60,000 nucleotides of DNA from Bolinopsis microptera (Eukaryota > Ctenophora > Tentaculata > Lobata > Bolinopsidae), in NCBI RefSeq assembly GCF_026151205.1, contig NC_087075.1, forward strand, positions 9,968,303 through 10,028,302, read 5' to 3'. The position numbers and the translations under genes are program-made. The first letter of the stretch is position 1, and the number at the start of each line of letters is the position of its first letter. Shown in pieces: positions 1-12,665 of the stretch. The notes beneath the pieces were generated by a model. That model was not told where the DNA came from. It worked only from the letters and a program-made list of their open reading frames with translations, and made no database searches.

Positions 1-797
1 TGACACCAGGGATGGTTAAGTTGAAAATAAAAAAGATTGAGATTTTGACACTCAGTAAACAAGAAGTGTTGACTAAGCGAGTTGTTCCTGAAGCAAAGGG
101 ATGGTTAAGTTTTCGTTCAGTAACTTATTCCTGAAACAGAAAGGTGCTTCAATTTCAGCGTCCCATGTTGGTCCTGAAACAGAGAGATACTTGATACTTT
201 GATGAGATTAAGCCAGACTGCTAGTGTTTTCTTGCTTGTTGCAGGTCTCCAGACTGGGAACTTGTCTATTAAAGGAATTCCTCAAGTTTCACGATAGCCA
301 ACAGTTGATGGTTTGTCTGGCATTTTTTCAAGAACCAAGGGATTATTTGCTTTAAAGTTGCTTGTTCAGATCCTGTTTGGTGCAGGTTCCTTTTGAAGTA
401 AAGTTCCGCAGTTTAGCTGCTTAAGTGCTTAGACAGGGAAAGATCTGACAGCAAGAGATTGAAAGCGCTGAGAGTATGTTCTAACAGTAGGTGGGAAAAT
501 GTTTTGTTTAGTTCAGCAACTTGTTCTATTCCTTGAATAGAAAGATAGTTTAATTTTAGCAAAGACACTTGTTTTTTTTCTCGTTATAGAGGATGTTTCA
601 TAATTCTTGAGATTACCTTAAAAACCGAACGAAATGAATGTTTTTACTACTCATCCACTCATATCAGTAGATTATAGACGTGGGGGCTGGAGAGGTGTGG
701 AATATATATTTGACACGTGACAGGAGTAAATCAATCAGCTTCCACTATTCACCAATATAACCCCAGAATCACTGTCACGAGTGCCCAAAAATACGCC
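1..797. other. No gene seen; imperfect repeats of a CCTGAAACAGA-like motif
   Basis: This stretch lies downstream of the last visible LRR exon and is probably intron. A short motif like TTCCTGAAACAGAAAGG recurs between about 85 and 200. No TIR, transmembrane or other coding block could be recognised on the minus strand. Confidence 0.5.
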
Positions 798-831
798 TCA
801 CCCCCCAGTGGCTACTTCTAGATCTATTAAC

Positions 832-3800
832 CTGGTGGATGCGAGGTAGTCAGTGAGTCTGAAGAGAAAGACAGGAGAGCAATATAGGTTATCGTTCTTG
901 TAGATCCCCACTGAAGTTCTTCTTCCAGATATCTGTGTCAACAGGTCCAGAGGTAATCTGAGGAAATGTTCATTAATCAATCAGAACAACGCGATATTGT
1001 CACGCGATATTGTTAAGAACCAATTAAAACCCTCTATATGTTGCGTGGTAAGAACCAACCAATCAAGACACGGTATCATCATTCATCATAAAGAACCAAT
1101 CAGAACCCGTTATATGTTGCGTGGTAAGAACCGATCAATCAAGACACGGTATCATCATCAAGAACCAATCAGAAAGCGGAGCTAATTTACCCACGTCTGA
1201 AACTCGTTGTGACTGAGGTCCAGTAATTTAAGTCTCTGGGGGGCTCTCAGCATAAAACTCTGATATTCTGGGTAGAAGGAGAGGATATTGTTGTTGCTGA
1301 TGTTCAGGGATTCTAGCTGCCAGGAGTATCCAAACTCTGTCGTTCTCATGTTCATCAAACTGAAGTTAACAATTTTGTGTGAAGAAAAAAAATTTTGACC
1401 CAAACGTTCGGGAATCGATCTTTTTCACCAGAAATCTAGTTAAACTACTTAATATTCAGTCACAAACTCATCACAAAATTATGCAACTTTACGTGGCCAT
1501 TAATTACTTGTTTCCGGAAAGGTCAACTATTCGTAATTTGTGGTTCTTCCTAAACAGTCCCTTCTCTGGCAGCGCACTAATCCGACTGTTTCTAGCGGTG
1601 AATATCTCTAAATGTTTACAGTTCACCATCTCATCACCACGGAAACTCCACAGTTCTAATCTGTTCTCGTCTAGATGCAGTGTTCTTAGTTCTACCTGGA
1701 GGAGAATCAGGGGTTAGGGGCAGTTGTTGAGATTCTAGTTGTAGAAAATTCTGGATTTTATGGTGCACATTCAGGCGCTAGGGGTGCGCTAGAGGTGGAC
1801 TAAGGGTACGTTAGGGGTGCAAATTTGGACATCTGTTGTCTTTCACACGACCCTACACTTTGTGAAATATAATATAAAATACAAGTGTGCGGTGCATGAG
1901 TGTATAAAAATGCCTATGAATATATTCGAACGTTGTCGAATCTCTATAATTGTCTAAAAAATGAAAATTTGTATAATATGTGAATATCTAAGAATGTTTA
2001 TGATATTTGTGAAAGTCTTATAATTAAAAGAACAATCTTGAACAGTAGAATAATTGGAAAAACTGCAAAAAGCCGCGATAACTGATAATGCACTAATGTT
2101 CCAAACAGATTGTTTTGGAATCTTCTAGAACGGGCACAGAGTGAAATGAGGACATATCCGCACTTGTTAACCATTTACTAAACAGGTTGAGAAAGAGGTT
2201 TTGGTCACATTATTAAAGAATTTTCGGGAAAGTTCTAGAATGTACTAACCAGATTAAGAAAGAGGTTCTGATGTTCCTCTTCTTCAAGAGAGATACCCGT
2301 GTCTGAGAGATCGAGAGTCTTAAGAGAAGTTAACGTGTCGAATATACCAAAATCTAGATACAACCGGGAGTTATGCTGTAGTGTTAGTTCCTCTAGCTTC
2401 TCCATACCCTGAAGTTAGAAAAGTTATAGTAATATTAAAGGTTATTAAATTGAATTAATAATTAACAACAAATGTTAATGAATAAACAGTGATGTTCTGA
2501 TAAGCGTTATTTGACCTTTGATATAAAATTGGATGTCAGTAATGATGGTATTCAGTCGCAGCTTCGTCGACTGAATACCATCTGAATACCAGATAAGCGA
2601 GTGTGGAATCTTAAGATTGATGGTAGTCACGTAGACATGAAAACGACGTAACTCGAGGCGACCTGCTTGTGAGTAGACTATAGTTTCGGCTTTTTACGGC
2701 CATCCACAGTGAAATCTTCGCAATTCTTTGACGGGGAAATTTTCGTGGAAAGCCATCAGATTACTGGCTAGCACCTCAGAATCTGCAGTATCCACCACAT
2801 AGTATTGACCTCGTACACCCCTTGTATTATTCTTTGTAAGGAGAGTACGAGGTATTTTATGACAGTGAACACTAAGGAGGAGTCTCGTACAAGCTCCACT
2901 ATTAAATTGAAGTGGTAAGAAGAACCCAAGATCCTTAATTTCACTCTCACAGTCTCACTGGAGCAACATCCCGGTTTGGTCCCTTTCTCTTATCTTTATT
3001 AGTATATATATATGTTTATTTTTGATTTATACCTTTTTACCGGGCCAGCCCGATTATCTTGCTATAAACCATTTAAATTTTAGATCGAATAAAATCAAAC
3101 GTTTTCATGTTTCTAATTAAAGTAATCTGACGTTCTTCCTGAATAATATCCATGGATAATTGATATGTACCACGTACACACTTTACGAAGAGCGTGGTGA
3201 TCGAATCCGTAAAATTTAATTTGTCTTAATACAGCTAAAAATTGATAAAGTTATTTTTATACCATAAATGAATCAATACTAAATTTAGAAACAAGGACGT
3301 GCTTGAATTAATATGATACAATCTAAGAATAAATAAGTCATGCCTAGAATAAAATTTAGCCTTATTTTTCAGAGTTAGTATAAAACTTAGTATACAAATT
3401 AGCCTTAGAGTTTCAGAGTTTTTAGATAAACCTACTGTAAGACAACCCTTCAAGTTTCAGACTCTTTGATTAAAGGTTTTTTATAATTTTACTCCTGGAG
3501 TTTCAGAGTTTTAAAATTAAACATACTCTAATTTTACCCTGAAGGTGGATCCGGGAAGGTAGCCCAGTTGGTTCCCATGGAGATGCAGCTTCTTTAATCG
3601 GGGAGCATGGAAGTGTGGTCCCCAAAGCATGTAGATATCGTTATTATTTAGATTAAGTTCCATAAGATCTCTCAAGTCTCTAGGAAAAGAAGTCAGGGTT
3701 AGTTGGTTTATGGAGTATTGGTGTAGAGGTTCCGTACATTTTATTCGAAAATTGGTGGAGCTTTATGTCATATCTAGAACAAAACATAGGTGGGAAAAAA

Positions 3801-4949
3801 AAGTAATTACCCATTATGCTAACTACAAAATAGATATAAAATCAAATAAAAAATCACCAATTAATTAATTAATTCATAATTATTTATTCATTAACGTAAT
3901 AATTACCCGTTGAGATATGCTATAGAATCTGAGAGTCTGTTATTTGACAGATCTAAGTGGGTAACATTCTTTGGTAAATTCTCTGGTATCTGAGGGGGGT
4001 TTTGTTTAATAATCACCACAAACCTTCATCACTTAGTCAAACAGAGACTACCCTGAACAACTCTTTAAGCTTTATCGGATGTGCTACTTGAACTGGATGT
4101 ATTTCGGTAAATCACAAGGGCTATCACTAACCAGTAAAATACCAATAATAACGGTTATATAATTATATTATGATCCAATTATTATAGCTTTGCTACTCGA
4201 GTAGTTGTGGAACTTATTTTTTATTTATTCAGGTTTCATCTCTGAGAATATGCCGCGTTTTTTATTTTTATGTGATTTTTTGAGACAATGTTTTGGTTTA
4301 TTGGGTATTAGGTATGAAGAGTTTGTATATTATTATATTTTCGTAAACGGTCATTAGAACCACCGGCACCGCCCGGATCCAAAACGAAAATCAAACTAAA
4401 AATCTGGTGTTGTAATAGCCTGTTGAATGCCGCTCATATCATTAGACATATTATCTCCATTACAAATTAAAAACACTTTTCAGTTGTCAGTCTCCGGTCA
4501 CCAAAAATTTTCATTTTCGACGAAATTAAACGAATTTAATCCACTTCTCATAATGACCTATTGAAATTTGGATTTTGGGGTCAGAAGCAAATCCCTTCTC
4601 ATGGATACAATGTAATAATGACAAGTTGCTCGAAAGGGAACAAATTAGACAATGACATGTTTGCATTACAATGCAGACAGGTCAACAATATCCTGCATTG
4701 AAATTATATTCCAAGTGACTGAAACTAAAAACTTAATGACTTTCCACGAACCTGAGATAAGTTTCTGAATGAGCAGTCAACCCAGAGGAGTGTCCCAAAG
4801 TCTTTACAATTACAAGGTTTACAATCACATTTAGTAAAGTGTGTTTCCACTAGAACAGTCAGGAGTAGAATTAGTAGGCAGTGTAGTGAGAACATAGCTG
4901 AAGGTAATTTATAAAAGTTTGATAGTAAAGAGGAGAAATGTTTGAGCAA
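832..4949 (-). CDS. LRR receptor, N-terminal part (gene runs off the left edge)
   Basis: Seven minus-strand exons can be joined in phase: 4752-4949, 3907-3989, 3538-3679, 2250-2408, 1508-1695, 1195-1359 and 832-957. The first gives a hydrophobic signal peptide (a second Met at 4895 gives the cleaner start, MFSLHCLLILLLTVL) followed by a Cys-rich LRRNT cap (CDCKPCNC). The next five encode LRRs: HLDLSNNRLSD, ELNLNNNDI, KLHLHGNQL, TLDLSDTGI, TLHLDENRL, IVDLSGNNL, SLNISNNNI and LLDLSHNEF. The last starts an LRRCT-like cap (IYKNDNLYCSP). About 160 codons are present in the window. Introns fall near repeat boundaries and are 0.15-0.76 kb. A Toll-like or related LRR surface receptor is inferred from the signal peptide, caps and LRRs. 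No transmembrane, TIR or kinase part is visible in bases 1-831, where it would have to begin further left, so the class stays open. Confidence 0.85.
1012..1176. repeat. Intronic ~95 bp duplication rich in CCAAT motifs
   Basis: Two imperfect copies contain AACCAATCA, CTCTATATGTTGCGTGG or GTTATATGTTGCGTGG, and AAGACACGGTATCATCAT. Six CCAAT/CAATC motifs occur in 165 bases within the LRR receptor intron between exons 6 and 7. It may be a small repeat element or a regulatory cluster; the sequence does not decide. Confidence 0.6.
1195..1359 (-). CDS. LRR receptor exon 6, with ambiguous 3' splice donor
   Basis: The exon encodes SLNISNNNILSF and LLDLSHNEFQT. The stronger-looking donor is TGG|GTAAAT (exon end 1191, phase 0), but that puts the next exon (832-957) out of frame, with an early stop. 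The weaker donor AC|GTGGGT four bases earlier (exon end 1195, phase 2) joins in frame and restores a consensus LRR tail, NEFQTLPLDLL. I therefore prefer 1195. Confidence 0.7.
2544..2582. repeat. 15-bp perfect hairpin in LRR receptor intron
   Basis: GATGGTATTCAGTCG is followed after nine bases by its exact reverse complement. The right half is then partly duplicated (CTGAATACCA twice). No function is apparent. Confidence 0.6.
4752..4949 (-). CDS. LRR receptor exon 1: signal peptide and LRRNT
   Basis: The exon ends in phase 0 at CAG|GTTCGT. It has an N-terminal hydrophobic stretch and then CDCKPCNC and WVDCSFRNLSQ, the usual four-cysteine pattern of an LRR N-terminal cap. Two Met codons (4949 and 4895) are possible starts. 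The second directly precedes the hydrophobic core. Confidence 0.82.
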
Positions 4950-5463
4950 ATATCATCAAAGATGCAAAATTAACTTGCTCCAGTTTCAGATTATTTCAGT
5001 TTCGAACCATTTAAATTAGAAGAGAATTTGATTTTTGACGATAAATTGTCCGGTAAAGTATGATTAATGCATGTTGGATAAAAAAGGGGAATTGCTAAAA
5101 CAATAAAAAATAGATCGAAATCAAAAATACAATAAAGAGACTCGGGCTCCAAAATTAGAGGAACAAGTAGACGAGACAAGATTAAAGTCTTGATCATAGT
5201 TTTGATGAAGGAGCAAAGAAGACAATAAAGTTTTGGACTCTACTCAAGTTCACCTCGTACCCTGCATTTTGTCGAATGATTTTAGCTTAATTTTACTGAT
5301 TCATCATCTGAAACACAGGCATGTGATATGCAGTGTCCGATCAGAGAGGTGTGTTACTATTGTCGGGCCACCCAGTTAGGGAGCTTTATAAACTAATCCA
5401 CGATTATTTAATCATGAGTGCAGAGATATGAAGTTTAGTAATATAAACTTATAAAGTACTGTA

Positions 5464-5746
5464 AAACGCACTGCATCATCTTTAAGTTTAACTGCGTAAA
5501 CGTTCCGTTAATTCAAAGGGACATAAAACGTCTGGGACAAAACTTTATTATAATCTAAATCATGAAATCCAGATGAAGTTCGTCTAAACAGCTAGGTTTA
5601 ACAACTGATTGAATGTTCGATTGAAACTTAAAAACTGGATTACTTTTAAATCTAAATAAGCAAATAATAAAGCAGTGCAAAAAGCCCTGCAATACTGCAT
5701 CATCTTTAAGTTTAACTCCGTGAACGTCCCATTGAATTACTCCTTT
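5464..5746. repeat. Two copies of a ~50 bp repeat
   Basis: The sequence CTGCATCATCTTTAAGTTTA followed by ACTnCGTnAACGT occurs near 5470 and again near 5695 in direct orientation. Flanks differ. The rest of 4950-6176 is AT-rich with no coding signal. Confidence 0.6.
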
Positions 5747-6216
5747 GCAGCGGGACCTACCACAAATATTAATTAATAAATACGAATTAATGGGTATAGG
5801 CTTACGACGAGAAAGGATATACCGGGTCCGTCGAACGGAAGCGGGTCCTGATCATGTACGGAGGAACTGCAGTGACCAAATTTGTGAAGAAACTGTTGGC
5901 TAACTCCTTGTTTGTCAAATTAACATCACTAAAAGCGGACATTATTTTGAAGACATCTTTCCTGAGTATCCTATCTATGAAAAATATGATATCAATAAAA
6001 ATACAATAATATAATATTAATAATATAATATTAATAATATATTATTAATAATATAACATCTTGTAAAGATAAAGTTGAGATAAACCGTTATCTATATAAA
6101 CATCATATACTCGTATAGGCCTGAAATACAGGTGAACCTAACATGAGGAGCTACTCCTCGAATAAACTTTGTTACTTTATAAGTTTATGTCCGGATGTGT
6201 GTTCATCGGTAGAAAA

Positions 6217-6470
6217 GTCGAATGTTTGGTAAAACTTGAAAAGTGCTGGTCGAATGTTTGGTAAAACTTGAAAAGTGCTGGTCGAATGTTTGGTAAAACT
6301 TGAAAAGTGCTGGTCGAATGTTTGGTAAAACTTAAAAAGTGCTGGTCGAATGTTTGGTAAAACTTGAAAAGTGCTCGTCGAATGTTTGGTAAAGCTTGAA
6401 AATTGCTCGTCGAATGTTTGGTAAAACTTGAAAAGTGCTGGTCGAATGTTTGGTAAAACTTGAAAAGTGC
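6217..6470. repeat. 32-bp tandem repeat, ~8 copies
   Basis: The unit starts GTCGAATGTTTGGTAAAACT and is followed by TGAAAAGTGCTG. It is repeated head to tail about eight times with few substitutions. An apparent minus-strand frame through it is a by-product of the repeat and not a gene: the period is not a multiple of three. Confidence 0.95.
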
Positions 6471-6642
6471 AGTAATCGTCTCAATATAGACGGTCACTTC
6501 TGTAGAAGTGTAAATATTGTATCAGGCATCAGCTGTTATGAATAATACTAATATACATCCCAAAACTATGGAGTGGAAATTTTAAACCATTTATGTTTTC
6601 ACGTTTTGATTACTTCACAAATTATAGGATTTATAATTTACT

Positions 6643-6693
6643 ATTAAAGTAAACAAACAAGTATCACCTCCCCACGAGTATCCACATCTATAA
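6643..6693 (+). mobile_element. Isolated end of the 32-38 kb long-TIR transposon family
   Basis: ACTATTAAAGTAAACAAA, CACCTCCCCAC and GAGTATCCACATCTATA match the right terminus of the element ending at 38396, with a few changes. No partner end is visible nearby, so this looks like a solo or decayed terminus. Confidence 0.7.
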
Positions 6694-7084
6694 GCCGTGT
6701 CTATTTTTAAAAAGGCGCAAAAGTTTTCAACGAAGTACAAAAATAAAAACTTTCGTTATCGTTCAATCCTCCTGGAAACAGAAAGAACAACACCCCGATT
6801 TTCTAACCATATTCCGAATCCCCGTCAATTAAAGTTCAATAAACTAATAACCTCAAAATTAAAATAGTCCCTTCATGACAGAAAAAAGGCACACATTCTG
6901 AACAGCATATTAAATTAGAATATCAGAATATCCTAGCCAGGAGCGATAGGGTTAACCATATAAAAATAAATGGTAGGAATAAGTTACTAATATAGAGGAC
7001 CTCTCCGCGGCCGGAGAGTCAACTTTGCTAAAGTTTGCAGAACGCCAGGGTTCCGGTACCCGCAAACTCTAGATTTTACAAAAG

Positions 7085-7200
7085 TAGGCAATATCAATAA
7101 GAAGTGACGTCACGTACTAACCGGTCAGTCATGGCCCAGTATCTCTGTCACGTGACTCAAGCTAGCCAATCAGATAGGTCCAGACACGTGATTGAAATCT
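7085..7200. promoter_or_regulatory. CRE/E-box/CCAAT cluster
   Basis: Within 115 bases there are GTGACGTCACGT, CACGTGAC, AGCCAATCAG and ACACGTGATTG. These are CRE-like, E-box and inverted CCAAT motifs. It lies 2.1 kb upstream of the LRR receptor start on the minus strand, but no transcript start could be placed. The same motif mix also occurs elsewhere in repeats in this window, so this may be repeat-derived. Confidence 0.3.
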
Positions 7201-7320
7201 ATCAATTAGAAGGAAGATGCAGAAGGTAGAACGAAGTCGGCATCTTTTTGTGTTTGTGTTCGCTCTACGATATCTAATTTTGGTAAAAACTTACCATGCT
7301 ACAGACTCCCCCTCTATCAG

Positions 7321-7393
7321 TCACGTGACCAAGACAGACTGCCCCTTCTTGATCACTTGACTTGAAAAGGGGGAGTCTGTCTTGGTCACGTGA
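7321..7393. repeat. 27-bp hairpin with E-box ends
   Basis: TCACGTGACCAAGACAGACT followed by GCCCCTT is inverted after about 19 bases, with one mismatch. The outer ends are CACGTG palindromes, so the whole structure has two nested levels of symmetry. Confidence 0.75.
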
Positions 7394-7404
7394 CAAACTT
7401 TATT

Positions 7405-7605
7405 CCGTATCCTGGCACCAACAGATCAAATAATTTGAATATCCTGGCACTAACAGATCAAATAATTTGAATATTGCGTCAGTTTTGGGGCCATAAAAGG
7501 AACACCGGGATTTAAATAACGCTACTACAGTCTTGTTACAGCCTTGTTACAGCTTTGTTACAGCCATGTTACAGTCATGTTACAATCTTGTTACAGTCAA
7601 GTTTT
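7405..7605. repeat. Short direct repeats
   Basis: TATCCTGGCACCAACAGATC and the following ~14 bases are duplicated (about 7408-7475). A 12-bp motif, TTGTTACAGCC with variants, is then repeated about seven times (about 7531-7600). Confidence 0.75.
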
Positions 7606-8194
7606 GGGAGCTTTCAGGAAAACTGCATGTGCAGTTGACTTTACGTGCGAGAAAATTGAATCAAGGTATAAGCCAGACTAAGTTATAGCGTTTTGTAGGT
7701 AGACAACGAAATATAAACGAAAAATAAATAAGAATTAATGAGTCTTGGCTGATGACGTTAAGCAGTACCCCGGGGTCATTGCACGGATGTACTGCCAGCA
7801 AAACAAGCAGATGAAATCATCCTTACAACGTGTAACTAGACGTGTCACCAGACGGATGGACGGATAGAAAGACCCGGACGGATGAGAATTGATGTCTGCA
7901 AAATGAGTGAACCAGCTGATGAGACGACCAAGCCTAGAGAGTAGTGGCTACTCCCCAAACTAACGACACTGTGGAACAGAGTACCTGGTTTTACGAAACA
8001 AACAAAGTTCAAGTGTCATTCATTCACCACCCAACACTTTAATCAGTATGAACACGATGAAATTCGGTAAAAACGTAATTAAGAAGAGAGCTGAAGAGGA
8101 GTGAATATTAGTTTACCAGGGGGATGAAGATTAACGAACTATAAGTTGATTACTGGGCTGCACAAATGCAGTTACATACACTGGTCGGTGGTCT

Positions 8195-8730
8195 AGGATC
8201 TTCCTTCCCTCTCTCCTATTCTCTCACTCTCGCTGATGGGGGCAGGGTGTCGTCACTAACGTTAACAAGTATTTTTAGGATTCTGATCTGATTACCAGGG
8301 GAGGTACCCCGGATCCCTTCTGGACTATACCTAGCACTGATTCCAGACTTAACCGCAAAGCGCTGGTAGACAGCTCCAAGCTCGCCGGCTCCCCTCTGCA
8401 ACTCTCTTCCTCCTGGTTTTCTCCTCTTTTCACTGTATCTTTCGTAACTCTCTTCTCCTCATCCGCTTTTATTTCTGGTAGACAGCTCCAGCTTTGCTGG
8501 CTCCTCCTCTCCTTCCCCTGCACCTCCTCCTTCTCTTCCTCCTCCTATCCTTCCCCTGCACCTCCTCATTCTCTACCTCCTCCATAATTCACTATATTCT
8601 GTTCTTCTCCACTACCTCAGTTATCATTTCTTTTTATCATGTCTTCACTCCTCGCTCCCCACTCTCCAGCTTCCTTCCCTCTTCACTCTTTCCTCCCTTC
8701 TTCATCCTCGCTCAACAAAATAAAATATTG
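8195..8730. repeat. Pyrimidine-rich low-complexity block
   Basis: The plus strand is dominated by CTCCT/TTCCC tracts, with a direct repeat of CTGGTAGACAGCTCCA at about 8361 and 8475. Open frames on both strands through this block look like composition artefacts: the predicted peptides are Ser/Leu/Pro-rich with no domain. Confidence 0.6.
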
Positions 8731-8899
8731 TGCACAAACAGTTACACTTCGATAAAAGAAAGAACGGTTCAAACCCCCTATAAAGCGGGAGTAAGAAAGT
8801 TTTTATCACTAAGTAATGACAGACCCTTACCTATTCTTCCATTAGGACAATGGCAACATACAAGTTTTAGGGATATTGTAGGGATATTCACGTAGTCAT

Positions 8900-10370
8900 T
8901 GATAAGAATCGAAATTATCATATGGTTACAGATTATTTATAATAAAATCATAATTATATTATTATAATCTAAACATAATTGTGTCACGGTTCGATTCATG
9001 GTAGAGTAAAATAACAAATAGTAAGCAGTTGTTGACAATAATAAATCAAGGAAATTACAATTATTGTTACAAAATCCCTATGTTTTGCCAAGCGGTTAGT
9101 GATTTAAACGTCTTCGGTTCCCTAGTTTTTAACATACTCATACATTAGCAGATAGTGATACACTCACTCATTCTGTGTTTAGTTAATTAATTATTTAAAT
9201 GAGAAATACCTTTATTGCAGACTGGTAAAAATCTTTTTATATGACCTATCAGGGACCTATAATAATAATGCATGATAATATAAATAAAAACATACGTACG
9301 TTATTAAAGGATTGTACTTAATTATCGAAGACTATACAAATACAATAAATATAGCAGCTTGAAGAACGTGCCCTGCAATCTGCATGCTATATAATTAAAT
9401 AATTAATTATCAAAGACTACCAGTACCAATGTGGTAGCAATTGGTATTAAAACGTGCACGGACAATTTTAATAGTGTTTTAAAAGTATATAATGGAGCGT
9501 AAATTACTTTTATATTAAATTATTATAGATGACGCGACAAGAAATTATTTGAAAATCCCTCTCAAACGTAAAGTTTCTCACCGATCTTGACCGTAATTCG
9601 TGACCGTAATTATCCTACAAACTATATTATAACAACCTAACTATAACAAACTAATTATAACAACCTAATTATAACAAACTAATTATAACAAACTAATTAT
9701 AACAACCACCACTTTCATAGTCACCCTGACGCGGGGGGCTTATAAATCGTCAATAGTATATATTATCGCCTTTAAACAAGGCACCGCACCACATGCAGTG
9801 CACCGCACTACATGCAGTGCACCACAAGTTTAAAAGAGCACCAAGTAAATGCAATATGTGCACCAAACACTGACCTATATGCGTGTAACTCTTCAAAAGT
9901 GTTTTTAACACTTCGCGTTATCCGATAATACGCCCGAACCAATTGCTATAAGGTGAACCACGCTATAAAACGGTTTTTGATCTACATTTTCCCTCCCTCG
10001 ATGCGCGTTATATAGCGAGGTGTTACTGTATTAAGCATTAGAACACACAAAATATGCAAAGAGATTCAATAATTTCAACAAATTTCAAGATTTAAAAGTG
10101 CAGATCTTACAACTATTTGGTAGCGCTTCATCAACGTGTGGACGCATAATTTACACTGATCGAACTGTTAGAAAGCTCAATAACAACATTCAATCTTATG
10201 AGGATGCAGTGCCAGTATGCACTCACTGTCTAAACATCCGTAAATTTCAGATCATTAGACAGTAATACCAATTATTACTACTATTATTAATATTATACTA
10301 TCATTAAAAATATTACAAATATCATTACTTATCAGGGGTACCACCAGGCGCCAGTTACTGTTAGTTCAGG
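8900..10370. other. AT-rich DNA, no gene seen
   Basis: I see only simple repeats here, including an AACAAACTAATTAT / AACAACCTAATTAT array (about 9630-9705) and CACCGCACTACATGCAGTG twice (about 9785-9825). Confidence 0.5.
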
Positions 10371-10794
10371 TGTACCAATTATCACACGAAATTCCTGTGC
10401 GAAGGTTTGAGCTAGCTACACTTTTGTCCGGTACACTCCTTTATAAAAATAATTATGATTGTAAAACTGATATAATGAATCGTATGAGGACAGCTGTAAT
10501 AACGTGCGTCATTCAATTCGTGCGAAATTCCCCAAAATCGTTCAAATTTATACGGTAGGTACTAGAGCGACAGTCATACTTGACTTTATTTTGGATCTAA
10601 ATATAGATCCCAATACAAACCAGTAGTCATACCAAGTGTCTTGTTTTCACAAAGAATTTAAAAATTTAGCCGTGAGTCAAAGCTACTTAAATATTTTACT
10701 GGTGCAATGTGATCGGAAAAAAATTTCGCACTATTTTTTGTGACATGGGACTGATAAAGTAATGCACAACTGAAGGGGATTTCTGGAATCATAT

Positions 10795-10978
10795 AACGTG
10801 TCTAGTCATGCGTGCGTAAGGGAAATACACGGCCACTCCCGGCAATGCCCGCCGAACTTTTTCTCTACTATGGTCTCTGGTATTTGACCTAAAAACTAGC
10901 TGAATGTCCTCTCGTCCGGTCCCCAAAGTGAAGCTCCAGGTAGCGCTCCACTCTAGGAGTCCTACCGGGCAGGTCAAT
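10795..10978 (-). other. GC-richer block with coding-like minus-strand frames
   Basis: This 180-base block is richer in GC than its surroundings and has two minus-strand frames. One ends VERYLELHFGDRTRG and then a stop. I see no acceptor with a pyrimidine tract next to it. It could be a decayed exon or transposon fragment. I do not recognise it. Confidence 0.2.
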
Positions 10979-11401
10979 GTTGGGATTACAAAGGGATAAA
11001 AGTGTAATAAGCAGCTGAATGATAGTTTGTAAATATCATAAAATAAAGCTTCTGATAACGCTAGTAGATGAGAAATGAAGCACAGAAGACTGTTTATAGT
11101 GTTAAGAGCCCTGCCTAAATATAATTCTCAACACTGCAGAGTTCATCAGTAACTTACGTTTTTAATAATTCCCAAACGGTGCAAAATAAAGCATTTCTGT
11201 AAAACGTTTTTTAGAAGAGGCGAGTTCTTATTGGTGCATGGCGGATTCTGAGTTTTAGAAGTGTGCGTTATTCAAAGATACCCAAAGTCTTAAGAGAAGA
11301 AGTAAAGGCACAGCCTAGAATTCCAGCAGAGGGTAAAGAGTACACCATATTTATGAAACGAGTTGAGATTTAAAATGTTGAGAAATGCTCGGTGATGGTT
11401 C

Positions 11402-11700
11402 AGTGGCGTAACTTTGCCTGTTTGCGCCCCCCCCCCCCGCTCAGTGACGAAAAGTGCCCCCCCCCCCTAAAATTTTTTGTGTCCCTTGAAAAAAAAAGAA
11501 AAAAAAAAGGTCGGGTACTTTTTTTCTCGCCCCCCCCCCCCCCTACAGCTTTTTGCGCTCCCCTGAAGCAAAAAAGGGTACCCCAAATATTTTTTTCGCG
11601 TCCACCGAACGCTAAATTGGACATGAAAATACACAAATAAGGCGTTTTTTCAGTGAAAGGGCCTAAAATTCAGGAAAATTGCGCCCCCCTTATAAATTTG
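11402..11700. repeat. Dispersed repeat with GTGGCGTAAC start and C-runs
   Basis: It begins CAGTGGCGTAACTTTG and contains runs of 8-14 C, A-runs and GCGCCCCCC blocks. A related copy occurs at about 48862-48940 (AGTGGCGTAACATTACC, then C-runs and GCGCCCCCTAC). Overlapping frames on both strands are artefacts of the homopolymers. Confidence 0.65.
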
Positions 11701-12665
11701 CACTTAGTCACCAGTTTGCTAATCTAGGGACCAGGGCTAAATAATGTTCAGTACACGAACAACATGAGGTGATCAAAGGATAAGAGCAGAGGATAAAACA
11801 GACAAATTATTAGCAGAAAGTTTGGTCAATGATGTGCTTAAAGTTACCACGCCTAGCAGTTGAATCCTATGAGTACATAATTGTAAACAATGAACAGTTC
11901 GTCTAAGATTTTATAGTCAAGCTTTCTTAGATCATACTCAAACTTTAGTGTATTCCAACTTAGAATTTGTAGAGAATGTAAGCTCTTGGTTGTAAAGAAG
12001 CATATAACGTTATAAATATAAGCTTGTTAATTATTAAAAGACTCATCTTAGTCGTACTCGTAGAGTCTTTATCACCTCAATCATCGAAACGTGCTCATCC
12101 CCTCGGCCTTAAAATTAATTAAATGCTCGGTTATATGTTAAAAAACTAAATGTAGCATTTTGTTAAATCTTCATTATACATGTTGTTTTAGGTAAGTGAC
12201 CTTTAGTGGTATAAAATTGAAGTGAACATGAGAAATTTACTGAAAATCATCTTAGGTTACCATTTTTGCCGTTCTGACCGCACTCTAATATCGATATACC
12301 AAGGGTTTTACTCATTAACAGGGAAGTGCCTGATCTCCCTTATCTCAGCCGAATTCAGCTTCTTTTAGTTATTTAAGTAATTAGTAACAGCATAGCGTCA
12401 GTTCTGCAGGTAAATAAAATTTTGGTAAATAAACCCACGCTCGCGTGTCACCGTAGCTGAATCGTAAATTGATCTTCTTTTTTCCACAAGACAAAAAACG
12501 ATCCGGCTAGTTTTCGCACCAGTCCCAGAGGTCGTCTCAATTTCTAGTTATAAAATAACTATACAAAATAATGACTAACAGGTACCGGACAACGTAAATA
12601 ATAAATTTAAATTAATTCGACTCCGGAGACCTTTTTTGATTCATGGTGAGCATGGCAAATCACCA

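Noticed and set aside
6217-6470. CRISPR array
   Set aside because: The 32-bp units are contiguous, with no spacers.
8494-8895. 133-codon plus-strand frame with hydrophobic start
   Set aside because: The Leu/Ser/Pro-rich N-terminus comes from a pyrimidine-rich tract, and the rest has no family features or splice context.
8985-9010. tRNA B-box-like GGTTCGATTC
   Set aside because: No matching A box or cloverleaf could be drawn around it.
11392-11640. Overlapping frames on both strands
   Set aside because: Created by poly-C and poly-A runs in a dispersed repeat.
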